A DNA stretch of 64,000 bases from an uncultured Roseobacter sp. (GCA_947501635.1 CANMWT010000006.1:124001-188000), one strand, 5' to 3'; counted from the first letter of the stretch, positions 8,109 to 17,959 are shown. A program made the numbers and translations. Notes: generated by a model not told the origin, from the sequence alone.

Positions 8109-8885
8109 ATGCTGGTGGTGATTTCGCCTGCTAAACGGCTGGACTGGGCCGAGCGTGACGTGGATGTGACGCAACCTGATTTTCAGGATGATGCGGTGCG
8201 GCTTGCCAAATCGGCGCGCAATCTGACGCTTGGAAAACTCAAGGCGCTCATGGACCTGAGTGATGACCTTGCACGGCTGAACCGCGACCGTTTCAAAGCG
8301 TTTGCCGAAGCGCCGGATGCGAATGTGACACGGCCCGCAGCGCTGGCCTTTGCAGGTGACACCTATCAGGGTCTGGAAGCTGCGAGCCTTGATGCGGATG
8401 AGTTGGCCTGGGCGCAGGACCATCTGCGTATCTTGTCCGGCCTTTACGGTGTGTTGCGCCCCCTTGATGCCATTCAGCCCTACCGTCTTGAAATGGGCAG
8501 CCGCCTGAAAACCCGTCGGGGGGCCTCGCTTTACGACTATTGGCGCGATGACTTGTCCAAAGCACTGAATGCACAGGCAGAGGCTATTGGGTCGGACGTT
8601 CTGGTGAATTGCGCCAGCCAGGAGTATTTCGGCGCCGTGGCGCCCGGAGCCTTGCGCTTGCGTGTCATCACACCTGCCTTCATGGAAGACAAAAATGACG
8701 GCAAAGGGCCCAAGATCGTCAGTTTCTTTGCCAAAAAAGCGCGGGGCGCCATGGCGCGTTACATCGTGCAGAACAGGCTGCGGGACGCGGAAAGCCTGAA
8801 TTCGTTTGACACAGGTGGCTACCAGTATCAGCCAGACCTGTCGGCGCCTGAAAAACCTGTTTTCGTCCGCCCTTACCCCGCCTGA
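8109..8885 (+). CDS. yaaA: Peroxide stress protein YaaA
   Basis: 258 residues, full family length. It begins MLVVISPAKRLDW, matching the universal MLxVISPAKxLD start, and later contains the ILSGLYGVLRPLDAIQPYRLEMGSR region and NCASQEYFGAV. YaaA lowers free intracellular iron during hydrogen peroxide stress in E. coli and binds DNA. AGAGGGATGACAT before the ATG supplies a ribosome binding site. Its last 13 bases overlap the end of the convergent histidine kinase gene. In the same window mbfA also handles iron and peroxide stress, though the two are far apart. Confidence 0.95.
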   Translation: MLVVISPAKRLDWAERDVDVTQPDFQDDAVRLAKSARNLTLGKLKALMDLSDDLARLNRDRFKAFAEAPDANVTRPAALAFAGDTYQGLEAASLDADELAWAQDHLRILSGLYGVLRPLDAIQPYRLEMGSRLKTRRGASLYDYWRDDLSKALNAQAEAIGSDVLVNCASQEYFGAVAPGALRLRVITPAFMEDKNDGKGPKIVSFFAKKARGAMARYIVQNRLRDAESLNSFDTGGYQYQPDLSAPEKPVFVRPYPA

Positions 8886-11077
8886 TCAAGCGCATCTTCG
8901 CAGGGGGAAAGTGCGTCTGGCGGGCAAAAGGCGCGTATCTGGCTGATGATTTCCTGTTTGCGCAGCGGCTTGGTCAGGTATTTGTCCAGCCCCGCCAGCA
9001 GAATTTCCTGATCGTCGCCGGTCATCGCATGGGCGGTCAAAGCAACGATTGGTACATGTTTTTCTGTCTCTTCCTCCAGACGACGGATTGCTTTCGTCGC
9101 TTCTTTACCATCCATGCGCGGCATTGAGATGTCCATGAAGATAAGGTCGGGCTGAAAGCTTTGGTACGCTTCGACAGCCTCTTGTCCGTCACATGCAAAC
9201 TGCACGTCAACATCAAGGGTCTTGAGCATTTTCCCGAAGACAAACCGGTTAGTCTTGTTGTCTTCGGCGGCAAGGATGCGCATCTTGCGTGGTCCCGCGT
9301 CAGGATCGGGGTGCGGGGCGTCGGCGGTGTTGGCGTCAGGCGGTACGTTTTGTACCGCGGCGGATTTGCTGATCCATTCGGTCAGATCAGCGCGCGAAAA
9401 GGGCAACTGGGTTATCACGTCTACCTTTTCGTGGCGCGTGTCCGCCTTGGTCTGGCCGTTGCTTTGGGTCAGCAAGACGATGCGCTTGGCATAACCTGAG
9501 TCGCGCGCTGCACAGGCGAATGTGAGGCCGCTTTGAATGTTTGTGTTCTGTCGCGCGACAATCAGATCCACGCTCTCGTCAAGTCTCTCGAGCGCCCGGT
9601 CGCCATCACTTTGGGCCGTCACTTTTAACCCCAGTTCTTCCAATTGCCTGCAAAGCGCCATCCGGGTTACTTCGACGTCGTCCAGTATCAGGACGTGACG
9701 CAGCGCGGGATCGATCGGTGGATGGTCCAGTAGCGCGGGGCCATTCGGTTCCAATTCGATTTCAAATCCGAAGGTTGACCCAACCCCCTCTGTAGAGTTC
9801 AGCCAGATGCGCCCCCCCATCAGCTGGATGAGCTGCTTTGTGATCGCAAGGCCCAGCCCCGTTCCGTCAAATTGCCGGTTTTTCTCGCTTTCTACCTGAT
9901 TGAACTCACCAAAAACGTGGTCGATCATATCGGCTGGAATGCCGATGCCAGTGTCTTCCACGGTGATGCACAGGGCTACTTTGCCATCACGAGTAGCCGC
10001 GCCCCGGCTCACACGTAAGTTCACCGACCCTTCGGTTGTGAATTTGACAGCATTTCCAATGAGGTTCGTCAGAATTTGGCGGATGCGTCCGGGGTCGCCG
10101 ATGAATTGTGCCGTCAACAGCACGTCATAATCGACAGCCAGCACGATACCCTTGTCGCGTGCCGTCGACTGCAACAGTCTGAGAACTTCGTGAATCGCTT
10201 TTTCAAGGTCAAACGGAGTTGGGTGAAGCTGGAGTTTCTCGGCCTCGATCTTGGAATAATCAAGCACATCATTGATGATCACCAGCAACGCCTCGCCCGA
10301 GTTCTTGATCGTATCGATGTATAGACGCTGTTCTTCCGTCAGATTCGTGTCGATCAGCACTTCGGCCATGCCGACAACACCGTTCATGGGCGTGCGGATT
10401 TCGTGGCTCATATTGGCGAGGAAGGCGGACTTGGCACGGCTGGCAGCTTCGGCCACTTCGCGCGCGGCCTTCAGTTTCTCTTCGTATTGCACGGTCTCGG
10501 TGATGTTCAGCCCAAGCGAGATAATGTCGCCATCTGGGCCGCGACGGTCGATCATGCGTATGTATTCCCCGTTCCAGAGACGAATAACCACAGGCCCGGG
10601 TTCGGGCGACTGAACTCTTTCGATCATCTCTTGCCGCCAGTCCGCAGGTTTCATGTCACCGATGTCGATGATCCCTTCTTCGGTCAGCAGCTGCAGCACG
10701 GTCACATAGCTGACACCGGGTTTGATATCCTCCAGCCCGTCGAATACGGCAAGATAAGAGCGGTTGGCCATAATCAGTTCAAGGTCAGGCGAATAGAATG
10801 CAAAGCCGTCGTTGATCGTTTCTATGGATTGCCAAAGCCGCCGCTCGACCCGTTCGATCTGCTTGTGCGCGGCGGACAGGTCGGATTTGACGCGCTTGTT
10901 TTCGTCTCTGACGTTGGCGACTTCCGCGCGGGTCTCGACAATTTCATTGGATAACTGGCGCGCGTGCAGGCCCAGTTTGCGGTTGGCCGCAAAAAGTTCC
11001 GCCTGCTTGACTTCAAGCAGGCGTTCCGCCGCCAAACGACTTCGGCGTTCTTGGGCCAGTTTGCTGGCCAGGCTCAT
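8873..11077 (-). CDS. Soluble hybrid histidine kinase with PAS, kinase, pseudo-receiver and receiver domains
   Basis: 734 residues with no transmembrane segment or signal. Order: N-terminal coiled coil (about 1-85, ERRSRLAAERLLEVKQAEL), PAS domain (about 90-200, SIETINDGFAFYSPDLELIMANR), HisKA with His225 in SHEIRTPMNG, and an HATPase with NAVKF, DTGIGIP and GTGLGL boxes. A first receiver near 475-590 has the acidic pair (LDDVE) but reads VDLIVARQN where the phospho-Asp is expected, so it looks inactive. The second receiver has Asp649 in IFMDISMPRMDG and a T-K pair (VALTAH, YLTKPL). It is a cytosolic sensor whose signal is unknown. No separate phosphotransfer protein is adjacent. The minus-strand start at 11077 is the first ATG in the coiled coil. 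Confidence 0.9.
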   Translation of the reverse strand: MSLASKLAQERRSRLAAERLLEVKQAELFAANRKLGLHARQLSNEIVETRAEVANVRDENKRVKSDLSAAHKQIERVERRLWQSIETINDGFAFYSPDLELIMANRSYLAVFDGLEDIKPGVSYVTVLQLLTEEGIIDIGDMKPADWRQEMIERVQSPEPGPVVIRLWNGEYIRMIDRRGPDGDIISLGLNITETVQYEEKLKAAREVAEAASRAKSAFLANMSHEIRTPMNGVVGMAEVLIDTNLTEEQRLYIDTIKNSGEALLVIINDVLDYSKIEAEKLQLHPTPFDLEKAIHEVLRLLQSTARDKGIVLAVDYDVLLTAQFIGDPGRIRQILTNLIGNAVKFTTEGSVNLRVSRGAATRDGKVALCITVEDTGIGIPADMIDHVFGEFNQVESEKNRQFDGTGLGLAITKQLIQLMGGRIWLNSTEGVGSTFGFEIELEPNGPALLDHPPIDPALRHVLILDDVEVTRMALCRQLEELGLKVTAQSDGDRALERLDESVDLIVARQNTNIQSGLTFACAARDSGYAKRIVLLTQSNGQTKADTRHEKVDVITQLPFSRADLTEWISKSAAVQNVPPDANTADAPHPDPDAGPRKMRILAAEDNKTNRFVFGKMLKTLDVDVQFACDGQEAVEAYQSFQPDLIFMDISMPRMDGKEATKAIRRLEEETEKHVPIVALTAHAMTGDDQEILLAGLDKYLTKPLRKQEIISQIRAFCPPDALSPCEDALDQAG

Positions 11078-11170
11078 CTCGAAACTCGCATCACGCAGTC
11101 ACCGTATCTATGACTGCAGCTTGCCGGATCGAGGTGAATATCTGTTTAATCCAAGCGAAAACGCTGCGTT

Positions 11171-13213
11171 TTAACGCCGCCCTTCCCGCAACCAGGCGGC
11201 GGTTATCAGGCCGGTGGCCAGCAACAATACCAGCCATGGCGGTAACAGGTTTGTCTGGCGTACATCGCGCGTTTCATAGGCATCTCGCGGCGTCAGCCCG
11301 ATCCAGCCACGGCCAGCGGCGGGCCGTCCGACGCGCACATCCCGCAACCGTGGCAACCCGTCTTCCAGCAGAACCGTGCCGCCCCGCAGCGCCGCAACGA
11401 CGGGCTCAAGAATGTCTGGTGTGGCGATGGTTTGCTCAAACTCGCGCGGTGCTGCGGGGCCGAGGCCGATAACGGCCAGTTGCTCTCCGTTTTCCAAACG
11501 GTAAAGCCCGATTTCGGGGCCTTCGAATACGGTTTCGAAAACGCCCGGTTGCACTTCCTCCAGAGGAAGCTCCGTCACATTGCCGGAGGGGTCGGTAATG
11601 ACAACGGGGGGTACTGCGTCTTCCAGCGTCCGGCGCTGGATGCGCATGGTTTGACCGGTTGCCTGAGCGGTCAGGGCTTCTTCCTCCAGCTCTGGCTCTT
11701 TCATCATCCAGTGGGCCAGACGGCGCAAAAGCTCAAGCTGAGGCCCGCCGCCTTCGTAGCCGCGGTTCCACAGCCATGCGTGATCCGAGGCTAGCAATGC
11801 AACGCGGCCCTCGCCCACCCGATCCAGCACCAGCAACGGTCGCTCTCCCGCGCCGGTCATCACAACGTTGCCACTCGGGTCAGCCACATCGATTTGGCGC
11901 AGCCAGCGCCCCCAGTCTCCGCCACCGGGCAGACTGGTTGTGACGGGGTGCCTTTCGCCCAGTTCAGTCACTGTTGCGCGGTAGGGTTGGTCCAGCACCA
12001 GCGCCGTGGGCGCAGCAGGAAGCACCGCGCCAAGCGGGGAGCGGAAAATGCTGTCGGCGCCTGCAAAGTCAGGGCCGGCAGCGACGAGGACCGCGCCGCC
12101 TTCGCGGATGTAATTCGCAACATTCTCAAGGTAGAGCGCGGGGAGGATTCCGCGCCGTTTGTATCTGTCGAAGATGATCAGATCAAAGTCGTCGATCTTT
12201 TCCAGGAAAAGCTCGCGCGTGGGGAAGGCGATCAGAGACAGCTCGCTAACGGGTACGCCATCCTGTTTTTCTGGCGGCCTGAGAATAGTGAAATGCACCA
12301 GGTCGACCGAACTGTCCGACTTGAGCAGGTTGCGCCATGTCCGCCCTCCGGGGTGTGGCTCGCCCGACACGAGAAGCACGCGCAGCCGGTCGCGCACGCC
12401 GTTCATCTGTATCAGGGCCTTGTTATTGCGGTCTGTCAGTTCGCCCTCTGCCACAGGCACGGAGAATTCGATCACATTGCGCCCGCCGTGCGGCAGCGTC
12501 AGCGGCAATTCGATGTCCTGACCCAAAGGCACCTCAAAGCGTTGCGGCTCCGCACCGTCGACCGATATCTCAAGAGGCGCTGTTACGGCGCCCGCAGGTG
12601 CCGCGCCCATGTCCTCGATTTTAAGCGTGAGGGTTACAGGCTCGCCTATGATGGCGAAGGCAGGCGCGTTCCGGATGCTGAGACGGCGGTCCCAATCGGT
12701 GCTTTTGCCGCTTAGCATCAGGTGCAGAGGGGCGGGCAGGTCAAGCGGGATGTCAGCGTCATGTACCTGTCCGTCGGAAAAGGCGATGATCCCGGCCACG
12801 CGACCGCGTGGTTCTTCGGCTAATGCGGCGGAAAGTGTGGTCAAAAGCTGGGTGCCTGCGTCCCCGTCCCCATCCGGCACCGTCACGCGGCGCACTTCGG
12901 TATTGGCACGTGCCGCGATGCGCTCTGCCAGCCGGTCGGCGGCGGATTTGCTTTGCTCGGGACGGTCTGCAAGGCGTTGACTTGCGCTTTCGTCTTCGAG
13001 CATCACGACTATATCGCTCAGCGGCGCGCGGTCTTCTTCCTGAAGCGACGGACCGGCGAGAGCCCCGATCACGACAAGCGCCGCAAGCCCGCGCAGCGCC
13101 CAGCCTGTCAGCCCGCGCAGTGCGGCCAGTGCGACGCCAAAGATCGCCAGTACTGCGACAACGCCGAGCAATTCCCACGGGATCAGGGGATCAAAAAGGA
13201 CTTGTCCGGTCAT
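11171..13213 (-). CDS. Membrane protein with a glutamine-amidotransferase-like / VWA-like lumenal region
   Basis: 680 residues. Two hydrophobic helices at the N-terminus (about 15-65) and one at the C-terminus (LPPWLVLLLATGLITAAWL) flank a large periplasmic part. Within it are VVMLEDESASQ and IIAFSDGQVHD (a VWA-like Rossmann core with altered metal site) and a central LRVLLVSGEPHPGGRTWRNLL ... FDLIIFDRYKRRGILP segment like class I GATase-type domains. It is the last gene of the moxR operon, and its ATG overlaps the stop of the BatA/DUF4159 gene by 4 bp. The operon type suggests AAA-assisted maturation of an envelope complex. The exact role is unknown. Confidence 0.75.
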   Translation of the reverse strand: MTGQVLFDPLIPWELLGVVAVLAIFGVALAALRGLTGWALRGLAALVVIGALAGPSLQEEDRAPLSDIVVMLEDESASQRLADRPEQSKSAADRLAERIAARANTEVRRVTVPDGDGDAGTQLLTTLSAALAEEPRGRVAGIIAFSDGQVHDADIPLDLPAPLHLMLSGKSTDWDRRLSIRNAPAFAIIGEPVTLTLKIEDMGAAPAGAVTAPLEISVDGAEPQRFEVPLGQDIELPLTLPHGGRNVIEFSVPVAEGELTDRNNKALIQMNGVRDRLRVLLVSGEPHPGGRTWRNLLKSDSSVDLVHFTILRPPEKQDGVPVSELSLIAFPTRELFLEKIDDFDLIIFDRYKRRGILPALYLENVANYIREGGAVLVAAGPDFAGADSIFRSPLGAVLPAAPTALVLDQPYRATVTELGERHPVTTSLPGGGDWGRWLRQIDVADPSGNVVMTGAGERPLLVLDRVGEGRVALLASDHAWLWNRGYEGGGPQLELLRRLAHWMMKEPELEEEALTAQATGQTMRIQRRTLEDAVPPVVITDPSGNVTELPLEEVQPGVFETVFEGPEIGLYRLENGEQLAVIGLGPAAPREFEQTIATPDILEPVVAALRGGTVLLEDGLPRLRDVRVGRPAAGRGWIGLTPRDAYETRDVRQTNLLPPWLVLLLATGLITAAWLREGRR

Positions 13214-15996
13214 TGGCCCAACCTGTCGAGAAGCGCAGGCACATGGACCTGATCGGATTTGTAGTTACCGGTGAGCACATGCATCACAAGGTTGACCCCG
13301 AAGCGATAGGCCAGTTCGCGTTGCCGTTCGCCGGAAAACCCGCGGCCGATGGGCACCAGAGGTGCGCCGTTTTCGGCCATCGCCCAGGCCGCAGCCCAGT
13401 CATTGCCGCCGATCACAACAGGGGTCACGCCATCATTGAGATTGCGGAAGGGCATGCCTTCGATCTGCTCGGCATCCGGCGGGGCCGCCTCTACCCATAC
13501 GTCGCGGCTTGTGTGGCGACCGGGATAGTCCTGCAGCAAGTAGAATGTACGTGTGAGCACGTGATCCACTGGCAGTGGTTCCAGCGGGGGGATATCAAGC
13601 GACGCTGCCAGATCGCGCAGTTTCCGGCCATTGGGGCTGGCGGCACCAAACCGCGCGATATCAGCATCCCGCGTGTCGAAAAGGATCAGACCGCCCGACC
13701 GCAGATAAGCGTTCAATTTGGCATAAGCTTCGGAAGAGGGGCGGGGTTGATCGGTTGTGATGGGCCAGTAGAGAATTGGAAAAAAGGCAAGTTCATCACG
13801 TTCCAGATCGACACCGACCGGATTGGCCGGTTCGACAGAGGTTCGGAAATTCAGGGTCTGTGACAAGCCAAAAAGACCCGCGCGAGACAAATCGTCGACC
13901 CTGCTGTTGCCGGTAATCACGTAAGCGAGCACCATCTCTTCGGTGGAGAGCAGGGCAAAAGTGTCCGCGTCGCTGTCTGATTGCGCCAGGCTGGATGTCG
14001 GCGCGAAAACAGGCAGCAAGAGCGCAGCGGCCAGGATCGCGGTCGTGCGGCGCACGCCACTGCTGAGCAACCGGCCGGTCAAGGCCAGCGACGCAAGCAC
14101 ATCAGCCACCAGCGCCAGGATGGCAAGGCTCAGCAACCAGCCGGCGATCGGCTGTTCGGGCGGTACCGAAAACCCTTTGACCGGAATGCGCGCGGGCCAC
14201 ACGGCGGGCTCAAGCACTGTGTCGTCACCGACCACGTTGCGCGCAAACCGCCTGTCGCCGGAGGCGTAGATGCCGGGCTGCATTGCCGCGCTGGGGGCAG
14301 CATCGACAAGGTCCGGCCCGGGCACGCCCGGCAGATTACCTGCGTCAGTCAAGGTGCCAAATCCGTCCATAACCTGTTCCGGTGTCCATGTTGTGCCATC
14401 CAGCGCCTCGGCGTCCGGGCGGGTCGCCGAGGAAGAAACGGCCAATCGTTCAAGCATTTGCACGAACAGCCCGGACAGTGGCAAGGTGGACCAGTCTGCA
14501 GTGGCCGTCACATGGAAAAGCACGATCTGGCCCTGTTCAACGCTTTTGCGGGTCACCAGCGGTGTGCCGTCGGTCAGTTCTGCAATAACCCGCGAGGCCA
14601 GTGTGGGGTCGGGTTGTGCCATCACCTGACTGGTGATCTGCACATCCTGCGGGATGGCGAGGCCAAAGAAGGGCGATGTTTCGCGGAACGGTGCAAGCGA
14701 TTTGGGCTCGCCCCAGCTCATCGCGCCGCCAACCGTCCTGCCGCCAGTGCGCAGACGTACGGGCATCAGCGGGTCTTCGTCGACGCGGCTGACATCGCTG
14801 GCAGCAACCCGCGGACCGGCAAACCGGACAAGCATTCCGCCTTCGGCCAGCCAGTCTGTCAGGCCTTCCGCTTCTGAAGCAGAGAGCGTGGCGATATCTG
14901 CAAGGACGATAACGTCAGGATTGGCAGGCAGTATTTCTGTCAATCCGCCCTTAATAAGGTCTGCGTTGGGCGAAAGAGCCTGTTCAAGATAATGTAGCGG
15001 CGACAAAAGCTCGAGGCCCTCTCGATCCTCACGCCCGGCGATCAGCGCAATCTCGCGCCGTCTCAGCCCGTCGTCAGCTAGGGTGGTCGCCCCAGCAGAG
15101 CGCTGGCCCTGAATGTCAAAACGGGTAATACGCGCGCGCAACTCGGCCGGCAGGACGATGGACGCCTGCGCTGTGGTGCTGCCTTCTTCAAAAACGGCAC
15201 CGGCTGTGGCCAGCAGGGTTGCATTGCCCGCCGGATCACGACCCTGCACCTGCAGTTGCAGCTCGCGTTCGCCGCCGGCTGCAGCGCGCAAGGCTGTCAA
15301 TTCAATGGCACCGTCCTCGAACCCCGCCGGTGCGAGTGCAATGACGTTGGCAGCGGTTTGGTAGACTTCGACAGATCCGCGTGCCTCGAATGCGGCAAGC
15401 GCTTCCGACCGCCCGGGATAGTCCAGACCATCGCTGAACCAAAGTGTGTCAAACCCGCCTAACTCTCCCAATACAGAGACTGCTTCGGCGATGCGGGCCG
15501 CGTCCGGTTGCCAAGCCGACGGGACAAATCCTGCAAGGCGACTTTGCCAGACATCAGCAGATTGAAAGACCGGTGTTTCGGGGTCAGTCAGGTCAAGAAA
15601 TGCAACGGTCCGCTCCGCGCGTCCCGCACGGGTCAGCTGTGCCTCGACGGATTGCATCTGCTCGCTCCAGCGGGTTGCACCGGCCCAGCTTCCATCCAGC
15701 ACGACAAGCAGCGGTCCAGTGCCCTCTGCCTGATCTTCACTTGGGTTCAGCACGGGGCCGGCAAGACCCAGAATGATCGCTGCAACAGCAATCATACGCA
15801 GCAACAACAGCCACCATGGCGTGCGATCCGAGACACTTTCATCGTCTTGCAAACCGAGCAGCAGCGCCACACCGGGAAAGAGACGCCGTACCGGCGCCGG
15901 TGGGATGGCCCGCAGGATCAGCCACAAGACCGGCAGTGCCAGAAGCGCAAGCAGCAACCATGGTGCTGTAAACCCTATGCCGCCCAGAACGGTCAT
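13210..15996 (-). CDS. BatA-like N-terminus, VWA-like core and C-terminal DUF4159 membrane protein
   Basis: 928 residues. The N-terminus GFTAPWLLLALLALPVLWLILRAIPP and the second helix after DRTPWWLLLLRMIAVAAIILGLAGP are the BatA-type membrane hairpin. A VWA-like domain follows (LLVVLDGSWAGATRW), with the MIDAS motif changed from DxSxS. A second membrane pair is near residues 630-685 (GWLLSLAILALVADVLASLAL and TTAILAAALLLPVF). The C-terminal ~220 residues match DUF4159: AYVITGNSRVDDLSRAGL, LNAYLRSGGLILFDTRD, and FYLLQDYPGRH. It overlaps its neighbours on both sides by 4 bp. Such proteins work with MoxR ATPases in stress or envelope complexes; the detailed function is unknown. Confidence 0.82.
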   Translation of the reverse strand: MTVLGGIGFTAPWLLLALLALPVLWLILRAIPPAPVRRLFPGVALLLGLQDDESVSDRTPWWLLLLRMIAVAAIILGLAGPVLNPSEDQAEGTGPLLVVLDGSWAGATRWSEQMQSVEAQLTRAGRAERTVAFLDLTDPETPVFQSADVWQSRLAGFVPSAWQPDAARIAEAVSVLGELGGFDTLWFSDGLDYPGRSEALAAFEARGSVEVYQTAANVIALAPAGFEDGAIELTALRAAAGGERELQLQVQGRDPAGNATLLATAGAVFEEGSTTAQASIVLPAELRARITRFDIQGQRSAGATTLADDGLRRREIALIAGREDREGLELLSPLHYLEQALSPNADLIKGGLTEILPANPDVIVLADIATLSASEAEGLTDWLAEGGMLVRFAGPRVAASDVSRVDEDPLMPVRLRTGGRTVGGAMSWGEPKSLAPFRETSPFFGLAIPQDVQITSQVMAQPDPTLASRVIAELTDGTPLVTRKSVEQGQIVLFHVTATADWSTLPLSGLFVQMLERLAVSSSATRPDAEALDGTTWTPEQVMDGFGTLTDAGNLPGVPGPDLVDAAPSAAMQPGIYASGDRRFARNVVGDDTVLEPAVWPARIPVKGFSVPPEQPIAGWLLSLAILALVADVLASLALTGRLLSSGVRRTTAILAAALLLPVFAPTSSLAQSDSDADTFALLSTEEMVLAYVITGNSRVDDLSRAGLFGLSQTLNFRTSVEPANPVGVDLERDELAFFPILYWPITTDQPRPSSEAYAKLNAYLRSGGLILFDTRDADIARFGAASPNGRKLRDLAASLDIPPLEPLPVDHVLTRTFYLLQDYPGRHTSRDVWVEAAPPDAEQIEGMPFRNLNDGVTPVVIGGNDWAAAWAMAENGAPLVPIGRGFSGERQRELAYRFGVNLVMHVLTGNYKSDQVHVPALLDRLGQ

Positions 15997-16898
15997 CTAT
16001 AGCCCCCCGACGCCAAAGCGCCATAAAGCCACAGGAGCGCTGACTGAGCGGAGGTATTCGTATGGTGCTGACCGTATTGCCAACCCGTCACGGTACAAAG
16101 GCTTTGCAGTTCCGCTTTGCGACTTGCAAGGCGTTCCAGATAACGGTCGCGCAATTCGTTGGCTTTCAGCGTTTCATGGCTGATCGTTCCGCCGACGCTT
16201 TCAAAGATGGTCCGGCCCTTGAACGGGAACTCTTCCTCGGATGGGTCGAGTACATGCAAAATCACACCCCGCACCCCGCGGTCTGCCGCTTTGGTCAGGG
16301 CAAGTTTCACTTCGCTCACGTCACCCATAAAATCCGAGATGAACAAGGCGCGTGCAGAGGGTATCATCGCGCGGTGTTCCGGCGGTGCGTAGTCTTCTTC
16401 GGCATTGGTCGAGAACATCTCGGCCAGCCGCATGATCTGTGTATTTCCGCGGCGCGGCGGCAAGGTCGTTCCGGTCAAACCAACACGTTCGCCGCCCCGC
16501 ACAAGAAGGATTGCGACCGACAGCGCCAGCAGCCGTGCACGGTCTATCTTTTGGGGCAGTGCGTCAGAACTGGCAAAGCGCATCGAAGCGCCCTGATCGA
16601 CCCACAGCATCACCGACTGTGCGATCTGCCACTCTCTTTCGCGTACAAATTCGATGTCACCCATGGCCGAGCGTCGGTGGTCAATCATTCTGCGGCTGTC
16701 GCCGGGCTGGGCCGGACGGTACTGCCAGAAATCGTCGCCCATGCCGGCCCTGCGCCTGCCATGGTCGCCCAGCAGTACGGCGCCCGCCAGATGTTCTGCC
16801 CGTGCAAGAAGCGGCGGCAGCGCGTCGGCTTGTGCTTCGGCGCCTGCACGCAAGCCTTTTGCACGCGCATCAAGGGAGAGGTCGGCTGATGTGCTCAC
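15993..16898 (-). CDS. DUF58 (VWA-like) domain protein
   Basis: 301 residues from a GTG at 16898 that overlaps the moxR stop (GTGA). The DUF58 block is seen as RRAGMGDDFWQYRPAQPGDSRRMIDHRRSAMGDIEFVREREWQIAQSVMLW, here spread over residues about 50-105: Y/F-R-P-G-D and W-x-x-S-A-like positions with a partial R-E-x-E. Then come DFMGDVSEV and GVILHVLDPSEEEFPF. No clear membrane helix. DUF58 proteins are the usual partner of MoxR AAA+ ATPases. It is the second of four overlapping genes, which argues for a fixed-ratio complex. Confidence 0.87.
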   Translation of the reverse strand: MSTSADLSLDARAKGLRAGAEAQADALPPLLARAEHLAGAVLLGDHGRRRAGMGDDFWQYRPAQPGDSRRMIDHRRSAMGDIEFVREREWQIAQSVMLWVDQGASMRFASSDALPQKIDRARLLALSVAILLVRGGERVGLTGTTLPPRRGNTQIMRLAEMFSTNAEEDYAPPEHRAMIPSARALFISDFMGDVSEVKLALTKAADRGVRGVILHVLDPSEEEFPFKGRTIFESVGGTISHETLKANELRDRYLERLASRKAELQSLCTVTGWQYGQHHTNTSAQSALLWLYGALASGGYR

Positions 16899-17902
16899 GC
16901 GGCTGCTTTTGCTCCTGAAAGGGAAAGTGCCGTGGTTTCAATCAGATCGGTCAGGCTGTCTCCGCGGGCGCGGGCGGCAAAATTCAGCGCCATGCGGTGG
17001 CTTAGAACGGGACGGGCCATGTCGATCACATCTTCGGCGGAGGGCGCGAGGCGCCCCTGCAGTAATGCGCGGGCGCGCACTGTCAGCATCAAGGCCTGAG
17101 CAGCGCGCGGTCCAGGGCCCCATGCGACCGTCTCTTTGACCTGCTGGCTGGCGCTTTCTTCTTCGGGGCGGAAGGCGCGCACGAGATCGAGGATCATTTC
17201 AACAACGCTTTCGCCTACTGGCATCCGTCGCAGCAGTGTTTGCGCGGCCAGCAGGGTTTCCGGGGTAAACACCTCGGTCGAGATTTCCTCGCTCTCGCCG
17301 GTTGTGGCAAGCAGGATGTCGCGCTCCGTGTCGCGGTCGGGATAGGCCACGTCGATCTGCACGAGGAAGCGGTCAAGCTGCGCTTCGGGCAGCGGGTAGG
17401 TCCCTTCCTGTTCGATGGGGTTCTGCGTTGCAAGCACGTGGAATGGCAGACCCAAACTGCGGTTTTCTCCCGCAACAGTGACTGTTTTCTCCTGCATCGC
17501 CTGAAGCAGCGCAGATTGCGTTCTGGGCGAGGCGCGGTTGATCTCGTCAGCCATCATCAACTGGCAAAAGATCGGCCCCGGCACAAAGCGAAAAGCACGC
17601 GTGCCGTCCGCAGCCGTATCCAGCACTTCAGATCCCAGAATGTCGGCCGGCATCAAGTCGGGGGTGAACTGCACGCGGTTGCCGTGCAGGCCCATGACGG
17701 TAGAAAGGGTTTCAACCAGCCGCGTTTTGCCAAGACCGGGCAGACCGATCAGCAGACCATGCCCGCCACACAAGAGGGCGGTCAAAGTAAGCTCGACAAC
17801 CCGCTCCTGACCGATGAAGCGCTTTGTGATCGACTCTCTGGCCAAAGCCAGCTTTTCGCCCAAGCTTTCTATATCTGCGACCAGATCCTGTGCTTCCGTC
17901 AT
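16895..17902 (-). CDS. moxR: MoxR-family AAA+ ATPase
   Basis: 335 residues. Walker A GLPGLGKTRLVETL is near residue 57, Walker B MMADEINRASPRTQSALLQAM near 117, then the sensor segment HVLATQNPIEQEGTYPLPEAQLDRF typical of MoxR. A helical lid with GPGPRAAQALMLTVRARAL closes the protein. MoxR ATPases act as chaperones that load or mature metal-binding or VWA-domain partners. It heads the operon with DUF58, BatA/DUF4159 and GATase-like genes, every junction overlapping by 4 bp. It is divergent from the DUF1285 gene with about 57 bp between starts, so the promoters must share a very short region. Confidence 0.93.
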   Translation of the reverse strand: MTEAQDLVADIESLGEKLALARESITKRFIGQERVVELTLTALLCGGHGLLIGLPGLGKTRLVETLSTVMGLHGNRVQFTPDLMPADILGSEVLDTAADGTRAFRFVPGPIFCQLMMADEINRASPRTQSALLQAMQEKTVTVAGENRSLGLPFHVLATQNPIEQEGTYPLPEAQLDRFLVQIDVAYPDRDTERDILLATTGESEEISTEVFTPETLLAAQTLLRRMPVGESVVEMILDLVRAFRPEEESASQQVKETVAWGPGPRAAQALMLTVRARALLQGRLAPSAEDVIDMARPVLSHRMALNFAARARGDSLTDLIETTALSLSGAKAAA

Positions 17903-17959
17903 GACAATGCGCTCCGTTAGGTTATATGCCTTAATGTAAGTCTATTGCTTGTGAGGGAA

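Noticed and set aside
11894-12715. 273-residue plus-strand open frame
   Set aside because: Shadow of the GATase-like gene.
12808-13863. 351-residue plus-strand open frame
   Set aside because: Antisense to the two large membrane genes of the moxR operon, without motif or ribosome site.
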